Below, piece after piece: positions 47,653 through 55,963 of a DNA stretch of 64,000 nucleotides. Each line of letters begins with the position of its first letter. The first letter of the stretch is position 1. Made by a program: the position numbers and the translations under genes. This stretch comes from CAXXOK01 sp964640955 (GTDB lineage Bacteria; Bacillota; Clostridia; Christensenellales; Aristaeellaceae), in the NCBI GenBank assembly GCA_964640955.1, contig CAZXJI010000005.1:94431-158430 (forward strand), written 5' to 3'. The notes under the pieces were generated by a model, which saw only the letters and a program-made list of their open reading frames with translations, made no database searches and was not told where the DNA came from.

Positions 47653-48333
47653 CTAGTCCAGATCGATCATCAATACCTCGCAGGGGTTGCCGATGCGGGG
47701 CAGGTACACGGGGTTGCTCGCTCCGGCGCTGATGATCATCCGGTTGTCGATCACGCCGCGCGTGTATTTGGGGAAAAACCCCTGCCCCGGCGCGTACAGC
47801 CCCTGCCGCCCCACCCGAATCTGCCCGCCGTGGGCGTGCCCGGCCAGCACCAGGTCGACCTTGCTTTGGCGCAGGCGGTTCATGTAATCCTCCGGGCGGT
47901 GGCAGAGGAGGATCTTCACGCCCTCCTCGCTTTCCATGGCGGGGAGCATGTCTCGATGGCCGTACTTTTCCGGCCGGTACCAGCAGCCGATGACCAGTTC
48001 GCCGTGGCGAACGTAATGGTTGAACAGAAAATGGGCGTCCGTGCGCCCGACGGCCGTCAGAAAATCGTCGAAATCCCTAAGCCGCACCTCGTGGTTGCCC
48101 ACGCCCACGAACGTGGGTATCCGCTGCGACGCCCTTTCGATGAAGCGCAGCGCCCGGCCGAAGCCCTGGCGGTAGCGGTCGGCCGCGTCGCCGGGCATCA
48201 GCAGCACGTCCGCGTCCGAAAGAAGGGGCATCAGATCGGCGTAGCCCGCGTTGTGCAGGTCGCTGACCACCATAAGCCGCACGGGCCGGCTCAGCCTGCC
48301 GGTGTGCCACTTGTAAAACCTTCGTCTGCGCAA
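47653..48333 (-). CDS. Metallophosphoesterase, YkuE-like
   Basis: 226 aa, calcineurin-like. Metal motifs in order: MVVSDLHNAG, MPGDAAD, VGVGNHEVR, LLCHRPEDY, LAGHAHGGQIRVG. The GxGHxHGGQ end and size resemble YkuE/YaeI-type phosphodiesterases. The only start with a suitable site is TTG (48333-48331), GGGAGGG being ~9 nt upstream; a nearby ATG (48341) is out of frame. No transmembrane segment precedes the domain, so it is cytoplasmic unless anchored otherwise. Substrate unknown. Confidence 0.85.
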   Translation of the reverse strand: MRRRRFYKWHTGRLSRPVRLMVVSDLHNAGYADLMPLLSDADVLLMPGDAADRYRQGFGRALRFIERASQRIPTFVGVGNHEVRLRDFDDFLTAVGRTDAHFLFNHYVRHGELVIGCWYRPEKYGHRDMLPAMESEEGVKILLCHRPEDYMNRLRQSKVDLVLAGHAHGGQIRVGRQGLYAPGQGFFPKYTRGVIDNRMIISAGASNPVYLPRIGNPCEVLMIDLD

Positions 48334-48366
48334 AGCCGCATCCCTCCCCCCAAAGCTTCCGCGGGC

Positions 48367-48395
48367 ATTGTATCACACCCGAAAGCGGTTGACAA
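48367..48395 (-). promoter_or_regulatory. Sigma-A promoter of the metallophosphoesterase gene
   Basis: Minus strand TTGTCA (48395-48390), 17-bp spacer ending in TGA, TACAAT (48372-48367): an extended -10 promoter. Confidence 0.75.
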
Positions 48396-48413
48396 ACACC
48401 CGGCGCAAGGTTC

Positions 48414-48440
48414 GGGGGCGGCCGCGACGCGGCCGCCCCC
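48414..48440 (-). terminator. Very GC-rich hairpin downstream of the PrsA-like gene
   Basis: Complementary 13-nt arms (48414-48426, 48428-48440) around a single base lie 35 bp past the minus-strand stop. Confidence 0.65.
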
Positions 48441-48475
48441 GGTTAAATGAATCTGTAAATGGAATCCCGGCCCGG

Positions 48476-49840
48476 TCAGTTGAGCCGATCCTTGTACACC
48501 TTGGCGTTGGCGTCGGTGACCCAGCCGCTTACGGTGGTGTCGTACAGGTCGTCCTGCTTGGAGGAGAGAAGATCGGCGCTGATAACGTCCTTCACGTCCT
48601 CAAGCGCCACCGCGCCCTCGGTGATGTCGCTTACGTACTTGACGATGTGGATGCCGTAGTCCGTGCGGAACGGCGCGGACACGTCGCCCACCTTGACCAG
48701 CGACATGGCGGCCTCGGTGAAGGCGTCCACCCAGTTGGTGTCGCCCGCGCAGACGGGATAGCCGTCGGTCTTGGCGGGATCGCTCTGCATGCCGGTATCC
48801 TCGCCGTATTCGGTCATCAGGGCGTCGAAATTCTCGCCGGCATCAAGCTTGGCGACAATCTCGTCCACCGTGGGCTGGATGGCGGCGTAGGCGGCTTCCT
48901 TGGCGGCGTCCAGCTGCGTTTGCAGGTCGGCGATCGCAGATTCCAGGTCGGCCTTCTCGGCGGTCAGCTCCGTGCGGCTGTTGGCCTGATCCTCGGTATC
49001 GGTGCTCGCGTCCTCGGGCAGCGCGGCCAGGGAGGTGGTGTTGGTGTCCAGGGCGTCCTGCTGGTCGCTGATCTGGCTTTCCAGATCGCTGATGGTGGAG
49101 CTGTCCTCGTCGCTCAGCTTGCGCAGGATATTCTTGACGTAGCGGTAGCCGGCGGGACGGTAGTAGATGGTGGAGCCGTTGTTCACGTCCGTGCCGAACT
49201 GGGAAAGGTCGTCGGCGTAGGAGCTCTGCGCGCTCGCCACGCGGGAGTCGTACTCGGTCTGAATTTCGTCGTCGGTCACGGCCACGTCCTTGACGACGGA
49301 CGCCTTGAGCTTTTCTTCCGCCTTGGTGGCCTTCTGGCTGTCCAGCAGGCTGTCCTTGTCCGGGTAGCCCAGCTCGGTCATCTTGTCGATCACCGCGGTT
49401 TCCAGCTCGTCGCCGGTCAGCTCCGTGTCGGCAAAGTAGTTGGTTTTGACGCTGCTGATATAGCCGTCGTAGGTCGTGTCGACGCTCTGCTGCATCTCGC
49501 TGAGCTCGTCGTCGGTGAAGGTATAGAAGCCCAGCTCCGTCGCCTTCTGATCGATGACGGCCTGCTGGATGAGCGCGTCGATCGCCGAATCCTGCGCGGA
49601 GGAGATGTGGTCTTCGTCGGTCGTGTCGTAGGTCATGCCGTACATGCTGTAGATGTATTGCTGATAGCTCAGCGTATTGTCGACGGCCGTCTGCACCTCC
49701 GCCTTGGTGTACGTTTTCCCCGCGACCTCGATAATGGTGGTTTGCGCGTCGACCGCCTCGTCCTTTACAATGAGGCTGCAGCTCGTGCTCAGCACGAGCG
49801 CCGCGACCAAAAGGACCGCCAGAAAAATACGCTTACGCAT
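48476..49840 (-). CDS. PrsA/SurA-like exported peptidyl-prolyl isomerase with coiled-coil insertion
   Basis: 454 aa. Signal sequence MRKRIFLAVLLVAALVLSTSCS; the Cys is a likely lipid anchor although the lipobox is not ideal. SurA_N-like chaperone helices span ~35-220 (YTKAEVQTAVDNTLSYQQYI, then LIQQAVIDQKATELGF). A parvulin-type rotamase domain follows, but it is split: strand YRPAGYRYVKNIL (~228-240) and the rest, VAKLDAGENFDALMTEYGED...DYGIHIVKYV (~330-430), are separated by ~85 residues predicted as coiled coil (SSTISDLESQISDQQDALD, LTAEKADLESAIADLQ). It folds exported proteins outside the membrane. ATG 49840 follows GGGGA. Confidence 0.83.
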   Translation of the reverse strand: MRKRIFLAVLLVAALVLSTSCSLIVKDEAVDAQTTIIEVAGKTYTKAEVQTAVDNTLSYQQYIYSMYGMTYDTTDEDHISSAQDSAIDALIQQAVIDQKATELGFYTFTDDELSEMQQSVDTTYDGYISSVKTNYFADTELTGDELETAVIDKMTELGYPDKDSLLDSQKATKAEEKLKASVVKDVAVTDDEIQTEYDSRVASAQSSYADDLSQFGTDVNNGSTIYYRPAGYRYVKNILRKLSDEDSSTISDLESQISDQQDALDTNTTSLAALPEDASTDTEDQANSRTELTAEKADLESAIADLQTQLDAAKEAAYAAIQPTVDEIVAKLDAGENFDALMTEYGEDTGMQSDPAKTDGYPVCAGDTNWVDAFTEAAMSLVKVGDVSAPFRTDYGIHIVKYVSDITEGAVALEDVKDVISADLLSSKQDDLYDTTVSGWVTDANAKVYKDRLN

Positions 49841-49886
49841 GGTTGGTCTCCCCTTATCGTTCCTATTCATTGCCGAAGCTCCAACC

Positions 49887-49915
49887 ATTATAACCCATTC
49901 CCCTTCGATCGGCAA
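49887..49915 (-). promoter_or_regulatory. Sigma-A promoter of the PrsA-like gene
   Basis: Minus strand TTGCCG (49915-49910), 17-bp spacer, TATAAT (49892-49887). Confidence 0.85.
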
Positions 49916-49961
49916 GGACTTTTCCAAGGATTCACGCATTGTTCATCCGGGCCTTACGCTA

Positions 49962-49991
49962 TTGATTCTTTTCGGGGGAAGGAGGTATAAT
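49962..49991 (+). promoter_or_regulatory. Sigma-A promoter of murC
   Basis: TTGATT (49962-49967), 18-bp spacer, TATAAT (49986-49991), 34 bp before the start codon and divergent from the PrsA-like gene. Confidence 0.85.
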
Positions 49992-50025
49992 AACGCGGGT
50001 ACAAGCGGACGGGAGCGTGATACGG

Positions 50026-51429
50026 ATGGCGGAAACGCACATACGGGATTATTGCGGCAGGCGCGTGCACATGGTGGGCATCGGCGGCAGCAGCATGAGC
50101 GGGCTGGCGCGGATGCTGCTTGCCCGCGGCTGCGTGCTGACCGGCAGCGATAATCTGGAGACCTACGCCACCCGCGAGCTTCGCAAGCAGGGCGTGCCCG
50201 TGACCATCGGCCATAAGGCGGAGAACGTGCACGGCGCGGAGCTTTTGGTGTACACCGTCGCCGTTTTGCCGGACAACCCCGAACGGGTGGAGGCCGCGCG
50301 GCTGGGCTTGCCCACGCTTGAGCGGGCGACGCTGCTGGGCCAATTGATGGAGGGCTGCAAAACGGCCATCGGCGTGTGCGGCACGCACGGCAAAACCTCC
50401 ACCACCTCCATGCTCGCCCAGGCGCTGGTGGCGACCGGGGCCGACCCGACCGTGCACATCGGGGGTACGCTGGACTACATCGGGGGCAATACGCGCATCG
50501 GCAAGGGCGACGTGTTTTTAACCGAGGCCTGCGAGTTCAACGCGAGCTTTCTGCACCTTCGGCCCACCGTGGCGGTGATTACCAACATCGACGAGGATCA
50601 CCTCGACTTTTATAAGGATATCGACGACATCCAAAACGCGTTCGGCCGCTTTCTGTCGCTTCTGCCGCCGGAGGGCTGCGCCGTGGGCAACGGGGACGAC
50701 GAGCGGGTCGTTGCGCTGCTTAACGCCCTTTCCTGCCGCACGGTCACCTTCGGCCAGGGTGAACGCTGCGACTGGCGGCCGCTCAACCTGCGCTACGACG
50801 GAGAGGGCCGCGCCGAATTCGACGCGGCGCTCCACGGCAGGGCCATGGGGCACGTGTCGCTCAGGGTGGCGGGCTTCTTTCATATGTACAACGCGCTGGC
50901 GGCCGTGGCCTGCGCCCATGCGCAGGGGGCCGATCCCGCCGCGGTCTGCGCGGCGCTGTGCGCGTTTGCGGGCGCGCACCGGCGGTTCGAGCTGACGGGC
51001 GTCATCGACGGCGTGAAGCTTTACCATGATTACGGCCACAACCCCGCCGAAATGAAAAACGTTCTTTCCGTGGCCAGGCTGCAGCCGCACAACCGCCTGT
51101 GGGCGGTCATGCAGCCGCACACCTACAGCCGCGTCAAGCGCCTGTTCAACGACTATCTCACCTGCACGCGGGACGCGGATATCACGCTGGTCACCGATAT
51201 CTACGCCGCCCGCGAGAAAGACCCCGGCGACATCAACGCCGCGCAGATCGTGGAAGGCATGCGGCGAAACGGCGTAGACGCGGTGCTCACGCCTTCCTTC
51301 GACGATACGGAAGCCTATCTGCGCGCGCACTGGCAGCCCGGCGACCTGGTGCTGACCATGGGCTGCGGCAACATCAACCAGCTCAACGAGCAGATGAACG
51401 GGCACGAGGCGGCGCGCGCCCACGCCTGA
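50026..51429 (+). CDS. murC: UDP-N-acetylmuramate--L-alanine ligase
   Basis: 467 aa. Mur ligase domains: Rossmann start VHMVGIGGSSMSGLARMLL, ATP loop GVCGTHGKTSTTSM, NIDEDHLDFY, and the C-terminal domain from RRFELTGVIDGVKLYHDYGHNPAEMKNVL. The last motif has YGHNP where many MurC proteins have YAHHP, a variation to note but within the ATP-binding loop seen in related ligases. It adds the first residue of the peptidoglycan stem peptide. ATG 50026 is chosen over GTG 50017 because GGGAG is 10 nt upstream of it. It stands alone, not in a division cluster. Confidence 0.9.
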   Translation: MAETHIRDYCGRRVHMVGIGGSSMSGLARMLLARGCVLTGSDNLETYATRELRKQGVPVTIGHKAENVHGAELLVYTVAVLPDNPERVEAARLGLPTLERATLLGQLMEGCKTAIGVCGTHGKTSTTSMLAQALVATGADPTVHIGGTLDYIGGNTRIGKGDVFLTEACEFNASFLHLRPTVAVITNIDEDHLDFYKDIDDIQNAFGRFLSLLPPEGCAVGNGDDERVVALLNALSCRTVTFGQGERCDWRPLNLRYDGEGRAEFDAALHGRAMGHVSLRVAGFFHMYNALAAVACAHAQGADPAAVCAALCAFAGAHRRFELTGVIDGVKLYHDYGHNPAEMKNVLSVARLQPHNRLWAVMQPHTYSRVKRLFNDYLTCTRDADITLVTDIYAAREKDPGDINAAQIVEGMRRNGVDAVLTPSFDDTEAYLRAHWQPGDLVLTMGCGNINQLNEQMNGHEAARAHA

Positions 51430-51517
51430 CCCGCGCCCGCGAAAAAAACACGCGCCCCCGAGCGCCCGCCGCGCAAGGCTTTTCGCACCCCCGTGCGCAA
51501 ACGGGCGAAATTACCGG

Positions 51518-51547
51518 TTGTCCTTGGGCGGGGGAATAGGGTATAAT
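51518..51547 (+). promoter_or_regulatory. Sigma-A promoter of the orphan binding-protein gene
   Basis: TTGTCC (51518-51523), 18-bp spacer, TATAAT (51542-51547); the start codon is 64 bp downstream. Confidence 0.8.
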
Positions 51548-51611
51548 CAATCATAGCGTTTCTTTCCGAACCGAAGGGATGCGCAAGCGCAAAAGCAGGG
51601 GAGGTTTTGCC

Positions 51612-53120
51612 ATGCTGAAACGGATGCTCGCCGCGCTTTGCTGCGCCGCGCTTGCCGTAAGCCTCCCGCTGGGCGCGCTTGCGGCGGACACCTACCGGTT
51701 GGCCGGCTTCGACGGGGACGACAGCAATCACGTCTGGTCCGACAACGATTTTTTCACGCGCATGCAGGCGCGCACCGGGATCGCCTTCGAATTTGACGAA
51801 TACACCGATTACGACAAGTGGGAGACCGCCAAGCAAACCATGTTTTCTTCCGGCGACCTGCCGGACGTGCTGTTTAAGGCGGAGCTTTCGACCCGCGAGC
51901 AGATCGAATATGCACAAAACGGAATGCTGATCGACTTAAAGCCGCTGCTGGCCGAGTACGCCCCCAGCCTGTGGGCGCTTCTTACGGCGCACCCGGACTG
52001 GCTCGCCTCCGTCACCCTGCCGGACGGCAAGATCGTTGCGCTGCCGTCGCTTACGGAGCTGCCCACGCAAAACGCCATGTGGATCAACCGCACGTGGCTG
52101 GACGCGCTCGGCCTTTCCGCGCCCACGAACTGGGACGAGCTGGTGAGCGTGCTGACCGCCTTCAAGACCGGCGACCCCAACCAGAACGGCAAGGCGGATG
52201 AAATTCCGCTGGCGTTCCTGGGCCCGTGGGACCTGAAATTCCTCTCCCACGCGGTGGGACTGGTCGCCAACGATTACAACGTCTATCTGGACGAGGGCGG
52301 AACCGTGCGCTTCATGCCCGACGAGGACGGCTACGTGGACCTGCTTCAAAAGCTCTCGGCCCTCAACGTGGCCGGCCTGATCGACCCGGACGGCTTTACC
52401 ACCGCCGACAGCCTGCGCATGGTCACCGACGATGATGCGGACGTGACCTACGGCGTCATGTTCGGCCCCAACCCCATGAACCTGCTGCCTTACACGCTCG
52501 GGGAGCAGTACGAGCTTCTGGAGCCGCTGACCTGTGAAGGCAAACAGATTTACCGCGATCTGGACGGCGCGGTGCTGCGCGGCGCGTTCGCCATCACCTC
52601 GGCCTGCGACGACCCGGGCGCGCTGCTTGCGTGGGCGGACATCCTGTACACCGAGGAGGGCGCCGTGGAGGCCCTGGCCGGCATCGAAGGCACGGATTAC
52701 ACGGTCAACGACGACGGCACCTGGACGTACAAGGACGATTCCTCCTCTTCCTCCCACATTCTTTATGATTTGAGCCTGTACGACACCGGCACCATGCCGT
52801 GGCTGTTCCCGCTGGATTTTTACGGCCGTTACGACAATGCCGATATCCAATCGGTCAACAGCCAGCTCCAGACCCTGCAAACCTTTGTCGTTACGCCCTT
52901 CCCCACGACCTATACCCTCACCCCCGACCAGGAGGATACGATCGGCCCTCTGCAAAACGCGCTGGGCCTGTATGTGGACGAAAGCCTGGCCCGCTTCGTG
53001 CTGGGCGAGTGGGACGCCGGTTCCGACGCGGCGATCGCGGCTTACCGCGAGGGCCTCAGGGAGAACGGACTGGACGCGTTCCTCGCCTTCTGGCAGGGAA
53101 TCGCCGACCAACTGCAATAG
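51612..53120 (+). CDS. Orphan extracellular solute-binding protein (LplA/LipO-like)
   Basis: 502 aa. Signal peptide MLKRMLAALCCAALAVSLPLGALAAD. The mature part is a long family 1 type binding protein: FDEYTDYDKWETAKQTMFSSGDLPDVLF, PDGKIVALPSLTELPTQNAMWINRTWLDALGL, ending in an Ala-rich helix (AYREGLRENGLDAFLAFWQ). The stretch DPNQNGKADEIP (around residue 190) is a calcium-loop-like D-x-N-x-N-G motif common in such long binding proteins. No permease or ATPase gene is adjacent; the next gene is galactokinase. So either it shares a transporter or it acts as an accessory receptor. GGGGAGG precedes the ATG. Confidence 0.82.
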   Translation: MLKRMLAALCCAALAVSLPLGALAADTYRLAGFDGDDSNHVWSDNDFFTRMQARTGIAFEFDEYTDYDKWETAKQTMFSSGDLPDVLFKAELSTREQIEYAQNGMLIDLKPLLAEYAPSLWALLTAHPDWLASVTLPDGKIVALPSLTELPTQNAMWINRTWLDALGLSAPTNWDELVSVLTAFKTGDPNQNGKADEIPLAFLGPWDLKFLSHAVGLVANDYNVYLDEGGTVRFMPDEDGYVDLLQKLSALNVAGLIDPDGFTTADSLRMVTDDDADVTYGVMFGPNPMNLLPYTLGEQYELLEPLTCEGKQIYRDLDGAVLRGAFAITSACDDPGALLAWADILYTEEGAVEALAGIEGTDYTVNDDGTWTYKDDSSSSSHILYDLSLYDTGTMPWLFPLDFYGRYDNADIQSVNSQLQTLQTFVVTPFPTTYTLTPDQEDTIGPLQNALGLYVDESLARFVLGEWDAGSDAAIAAYREGLRENGLDAFLAFWQGIADQLQ

Positions 53121-53172
53121 AACGACGCAACCGCAACGATCCCAATAAAACGCGAAGGATGGCAGAAGGCTC

Positions 53173-54483
53173 ATGAATCAATACGCGCAAATGATCCGTC
53201 TCCTCAAAACCCCCGACGTCATGAAGCGGCTGACGCATCTGTACGGGCAGCGGGACGGGATACTGGTGCAGCAGACCATGCGGTACACTCATATGCTCAA
53301 AAAGCATGAGGAGGCGTTCAACGCCGACGGCCCGGTGCTGATGATCAGCGCTCCCGGCCGCACGGAGATCGGCGGCAACCACACCGACCACAACCGCGGC
53401 AAGGTGCTGGCGGCCGCGGTCAACCTGGATACGCTGGCCGCCGTCACCAAACGCCGGGACCACAAGGTGCGCATCTTCAGCGAGGGCTACGCGCCCCTGA
53501 CCATGTCGCTTAGCGAGCTTTCCGTCGTGGAGGCGGAAAAGGGCACCACGGCGGCGCTGGTGCGGGGCGTGGCCAAGAAGCTGACGGACGAAGGCTTCAC
53601 CGTCGGCGGCTTCGACGCGGCGGTCACCTCCGCCGTGCGCTCCGGGAGTGGGCTGAGCTCTTCGGCCGCCTTCGAGGTGCTGGTCTGCGCGATTTTCGAC
53701 AAGCTCTACAACGGCTGGCGGATCAACGCCGTGAACCGCGCGAAATACGCGCAGTACGCCGAGAACGTGTATTTCGGCAAGCCCAGCGGGCTGATGGACC
53801 AGATGGCGTCCAGCGTCGGCGGGCTGACCTACATCGATTTTAAGGACGCGGAGCCGAAGATCGAGGCCATCGCGTACGATTTTGCCGCCAAGGGCTACGC
53901 GATCACCGTGGTCAACACCGGCGGCAGCCACGACGACCTGACCGACCTGTACTCCGCCATCCCAAAGGAAATGGGCGAGGTGGCCGCCTGCTTCGGCGAG
54001 ACGGTGCTTCGGCGCGTGCGGCCGGAACAGTTTATGCGAAGCATCCCCATGATTCGGGAAAAGCTCGGCACCAAGGGGGACAGGGCCATCCTGCGCGCGG
54101 CCCACTACTTTGAGGAGAATCGCCGCGTGGACGAAATGGCCGATGCGCTGCGCCGCGACGACCTGCCCACGTTCCTCAAAAACGTACTGGAATCGGGCCT
54201 GAGCAGCGAGACCTATCTGCAGAACATCTTCGCCGACGGGGGACGGGAGGAGGTCGCCCTAGCGCTGATGCTGGCCGACCGCAAGCTTTCGGGCAAGGGC
54301 GCCTGGCGCGTGCACGGCGGCGGCTTCGCGGGCACGACGCTCAACTTCGTGCCGCAGAAGGAGCTGGCGGGTTTCGTCGCGGACATGAACGCGGTGTTTG
54401 GCGAGTACAGCTGCGAGGTGCTGGACATCCGCCCCGAGGGCGCGGCGGTCGTGGATTTGATCGGCGGGGAAAACGGGTACTAA
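53173..54483 (+). CDS. galK: Galactokinase
   Basis: 436 aa GHMP kinase. The galactokinase signature GRTEIGGNHTDHNRGKVLAAAV, the ATP loop VRSGSGLSSSAAFE and the C-terminal motif RVHGGGFAGTTLNFV are intact. An N-terminal ~45-residue helical extension (MNQYAQMIRLLKTPDVM...) makes it longer than the ~390 aa of E. coli/Bacillus enzymes, as also seen in other clostridial forms. It phosphorylates galactose to galactose-1-phosphate. It starts 52 bp after the orphan binding-protein gene, probably in one transcript; galT and galE are not in the window. Confidence 0.92.
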   Translation: MNQYAQMIRLLKTPDVMKRLTHLYGQRDGILVQQTMRYTHMLKKHEEAFNADGPVLMISAPGRTEIGGNHTDHNRGKVLAAAVNLDTLAAVTKRRDHKVRIFSEGYAPLTMSLSELSVVEAEKGTTAALVRGVAKKLTDEGFTVGGFDAAVTSAVRSGSGLSSSAAFEVLVCAIFDKLYNGWRINAVNRAKYAQYAENVYFGKPSGLMDQMASSVGGLTYIDFKDAEPKIEAIAYDFAAKGYAITVVNTGGSHDDLTDLYSAIPKEMGEVAACFGETVLRRVRPEQFMRSIPMIREKLGTKGDRAILRAAHYFEENRRVDEMADALRRDDLPTFLKNVLESGLSSETYLQNIFADGGREEVALALMLADRKLSGKGAWRVHGGGFAGTTLNFVPQKELAGFVADMNAVFGEYSCEVLDIRPEGAAVVDLIGGENGY

Positions 54484-54499
54484 CACGCAGCGAACGCCG

Positions 54500-54528
54500 T
54501 TGACAAGCGCGCGGGACCGTGCTATGAT
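54500..54528 (+). promoter_or_regulatory. Sigma-A promoter of the FMN riboswitch-ribU unit
   Basis: TTGACA (54500-54505), 17-bp spacer, TATGAT (54523-54528). Confidence 0.88.
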
Positions 54529-54595
54529 GCTCCCGTAACCCGGCGGCTTCTTCCCCGAAGCGGGACGGACGCCGGGCCCATAGACCCATAGATGG

Positions 54596-54731
54596 CTTCT
54601 TCGGGGCAGGGTGAGAATCCCTACCGGCGGTCACAGCCCGCGAACCCCGTGCTTTGCGCGGGGCCGATCCGGTGTAATTCCGGAGCCGACGGTGAGCGGC
54701 GCACGCCGCGCAGTCCGGACGAGAGAAGAGC
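54596..54731 (+). promoter_or_regulatory. FMN riboswitch (RFN element)
   Basis: The RFN consensus is complete: CTTCGGGGCAGGGTGAGAATC at 54598 onward (given here in its first bases), CCCTACCGGCGGT, a variable stem at 54636-54665, GATCCGGTGTAATTCCGG, GCCGACGGT and CAGTCCGGACGAGAGAAGAG closing helix P1. It binds FMN and acts on the hairpin at 54750-54783. It precedes the riboflavin transporter gene, the expected target. Confidence 0.96.
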
Positions 54732-54749
54732 AGCCTCCCATCGAGAGCG

Positions 54750-54783
54750 TTGCCCCTGATGCTGAAACCATCGGGGGCAATTT
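54750..54783 (+). terminator. Expression-platform hairpin of the FMN riboswitch
   Basis: A 12-bp stem with one G-T pair (54750-54761 with 54769-54780) followed by TTT. Because the T-run is short and the stem sits 27 bp from the start codon, termination is likely but translational control cannot be excluded. Confidence 0.75.
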
Positions 54784-54807
54784 ACGTATGATGCGGAGGG
54801 GAAAACC

Positions 54808-55467
54808 ATGACTCAATCCAATGCCCGGCGTCCCGACACCCGCAAGCTCACGACCATCGCCATCCTGGCCGCGGTGGCGAGCCTGCTGTTCCTGCTGGAA
54901 ATTCCGATCGTCCTGTTCTACAAACTGGACTTCAGCAACCTTCCGGTGCTGCTGGGGACGTTCGCCATGGGGCCCGCGGCGGGTACGGCGATCCTGTTTC
55001 TGAAAAGCGCGCTGGGGCTTTTGCACACCACGTCGCAGGGCGTGGGGGAACTGGCCGATTTTCTGGTGGGCCTGGCGATGGTGCTGCCCGCGGGCTTCAT
55101 CTACCGCGCGCACAAGAGCCGCCGAAGCGCGCTGATCGGCATGGCGGTGGGCGGCGTGTGCGCCACGGTCGCCGGGGTGCTGGCCAACGTCTACATTCTC
55201 ATCCCCTTCTACGGGGCGGCGTACCACATGCCGGTCGAACAGATCATCGCCATGGGGCAGAGCCTGATTCCGAGCCTGGACACCGTATGGAAGTTCGTTT
55301 TCGCCATCACCGCGCCTTTCAACATCCTGAAATGGACGGCCATCAGCGTGCTGGGCGGGCTGATCTACAAGCCGCTTTCGCCGCTTCTGCACGGCAGGCG
55401 CCGCACGGTGCGCGAAAACGTCCCCGGTCGGGACGCGGATCAATCGTCGGACGGCGGGCAGGCATAA
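54808..55467 (+). CDS. ribU: Riboflavin ECF transporter S component
   Basis: 219 aa, about six membrane segments. The RibU pattern is visible: KLTTIAILAAVASLLFLLEIP, YKLDFSNLPVLLGTFAMGP, and KSALGLLHTTSQGVGELADFLVG. The FMN riboswitch directly upstream confirms the substrate. It binds riboflavin and works with a shared ECF energy module encoded elsewhere. The C-terminal ~30 residues are polar and charged (RRRTVRENVPGRDADQSS). GGAGGGG precedes the ATG. Confidence 0.95.
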   Translation: MTQSNARRPDTRKLTTIAILAAVASLLFLLEIPIVLFYKLDFSNLPVLLGTFAMGPAAGTAILFLKSALGLLHTTSQGVGELADFLVGLAMVLPAGFIYRAHKSRRSALIGMAVGGVCATVAGVLANVYILIPFYGAAYHMPVEQIIAMGQSLIPSLDTVWKFVFAITAPFNILKWTAISVLGGLIYKPLSPLLHGRRRTVRENVPGRDADQSSDGGQA

Positions 55468-55501
55468 AGGCGGTTATTCATCAGTCAAAGGGGATGCGGC
55501 C

Positions 55502-55963
55502 ATGCAATGGGAATCCCACAGCCCCGCGCAGACGCGCGCCTTCGGCGCGCGGCTGGCGCGCGGGCTTCGGGCCGGGGACGTGCTGCTGCTGCGGGGCGAG
55601 CTGGGCACTGGCAAGAGCGAACTGGCCCGCGGCATCGCGCGCGGGCTGGGCGTGACCGGCTACGTAACCAGCCCCAGCTTTACCATTCTGCAGGTGCACG
55701 CCGGGGGGCGGCTGCCGCTGTACCACTTCGACTGGTACCGCCTTTCGGACGTTGAGGAGCTTTACGAGCTTTCGCTGGACGAATACCTTTACGGCGACGG
55801 CGTGGCCGTGGTGGAATGGCCGGACAGGGCACCCGAGGCGATCCCCGAAAGGCACCTGGCAATCACGCTGGAGACGACGGGGGAAAACGGACGCAGGCTG
55901 ACTCTTTTACCTGTGGGCGGGTTTCCCGCGCCGGACGAAGCGGCATTGGAGGCGGAAACATGA
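55502..55963 (+). CDS. tsaE: tRNA threonylcarbamoyladenosine biosynthesis ATPase TsaE
   Basis: 153 aa. P-loop GELGTGKSELARGIARGLG, YVTSPSFTILQVH, and the TsaE motif LYHFDWYRLSDVEEL...VVVEWPDRAPEAIP. It is the ATPase that cycles the TsaB-TsaD complex in t6A formation on tRNAs reading ANN codons. The stop overlaps the tsaB start by 4 nt. tsaD is not in this window, so the set is split. Confidence 0.93.
   Translation: MQWESHSPAQTRAFGARLARGLRAGDVLLLRGELGTGKSELARGIARGLGVTGYVTSPSFTILQVHAGGRLPLYHFDWYRLSDVEELYELSLDEYLYGDGVAVVEWPDRAPEAIPERHLAITLETTGENGRRLTLLPVGGFPAPDEAALEAET

Noticed and set aside
48390..48395. TTGACA on the plus strand near 48389 as a promoter
   Set aside because: There is no -10 at 16-18 bp (the region is GC-only) and no plus-strand gene follows; the same bases form the -35 of the minus-strand promoter.
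54480..54810. Short open frames through the FMN riboswitch
   Set aside because: They overlap the conserved RFN element and show no coding signal.
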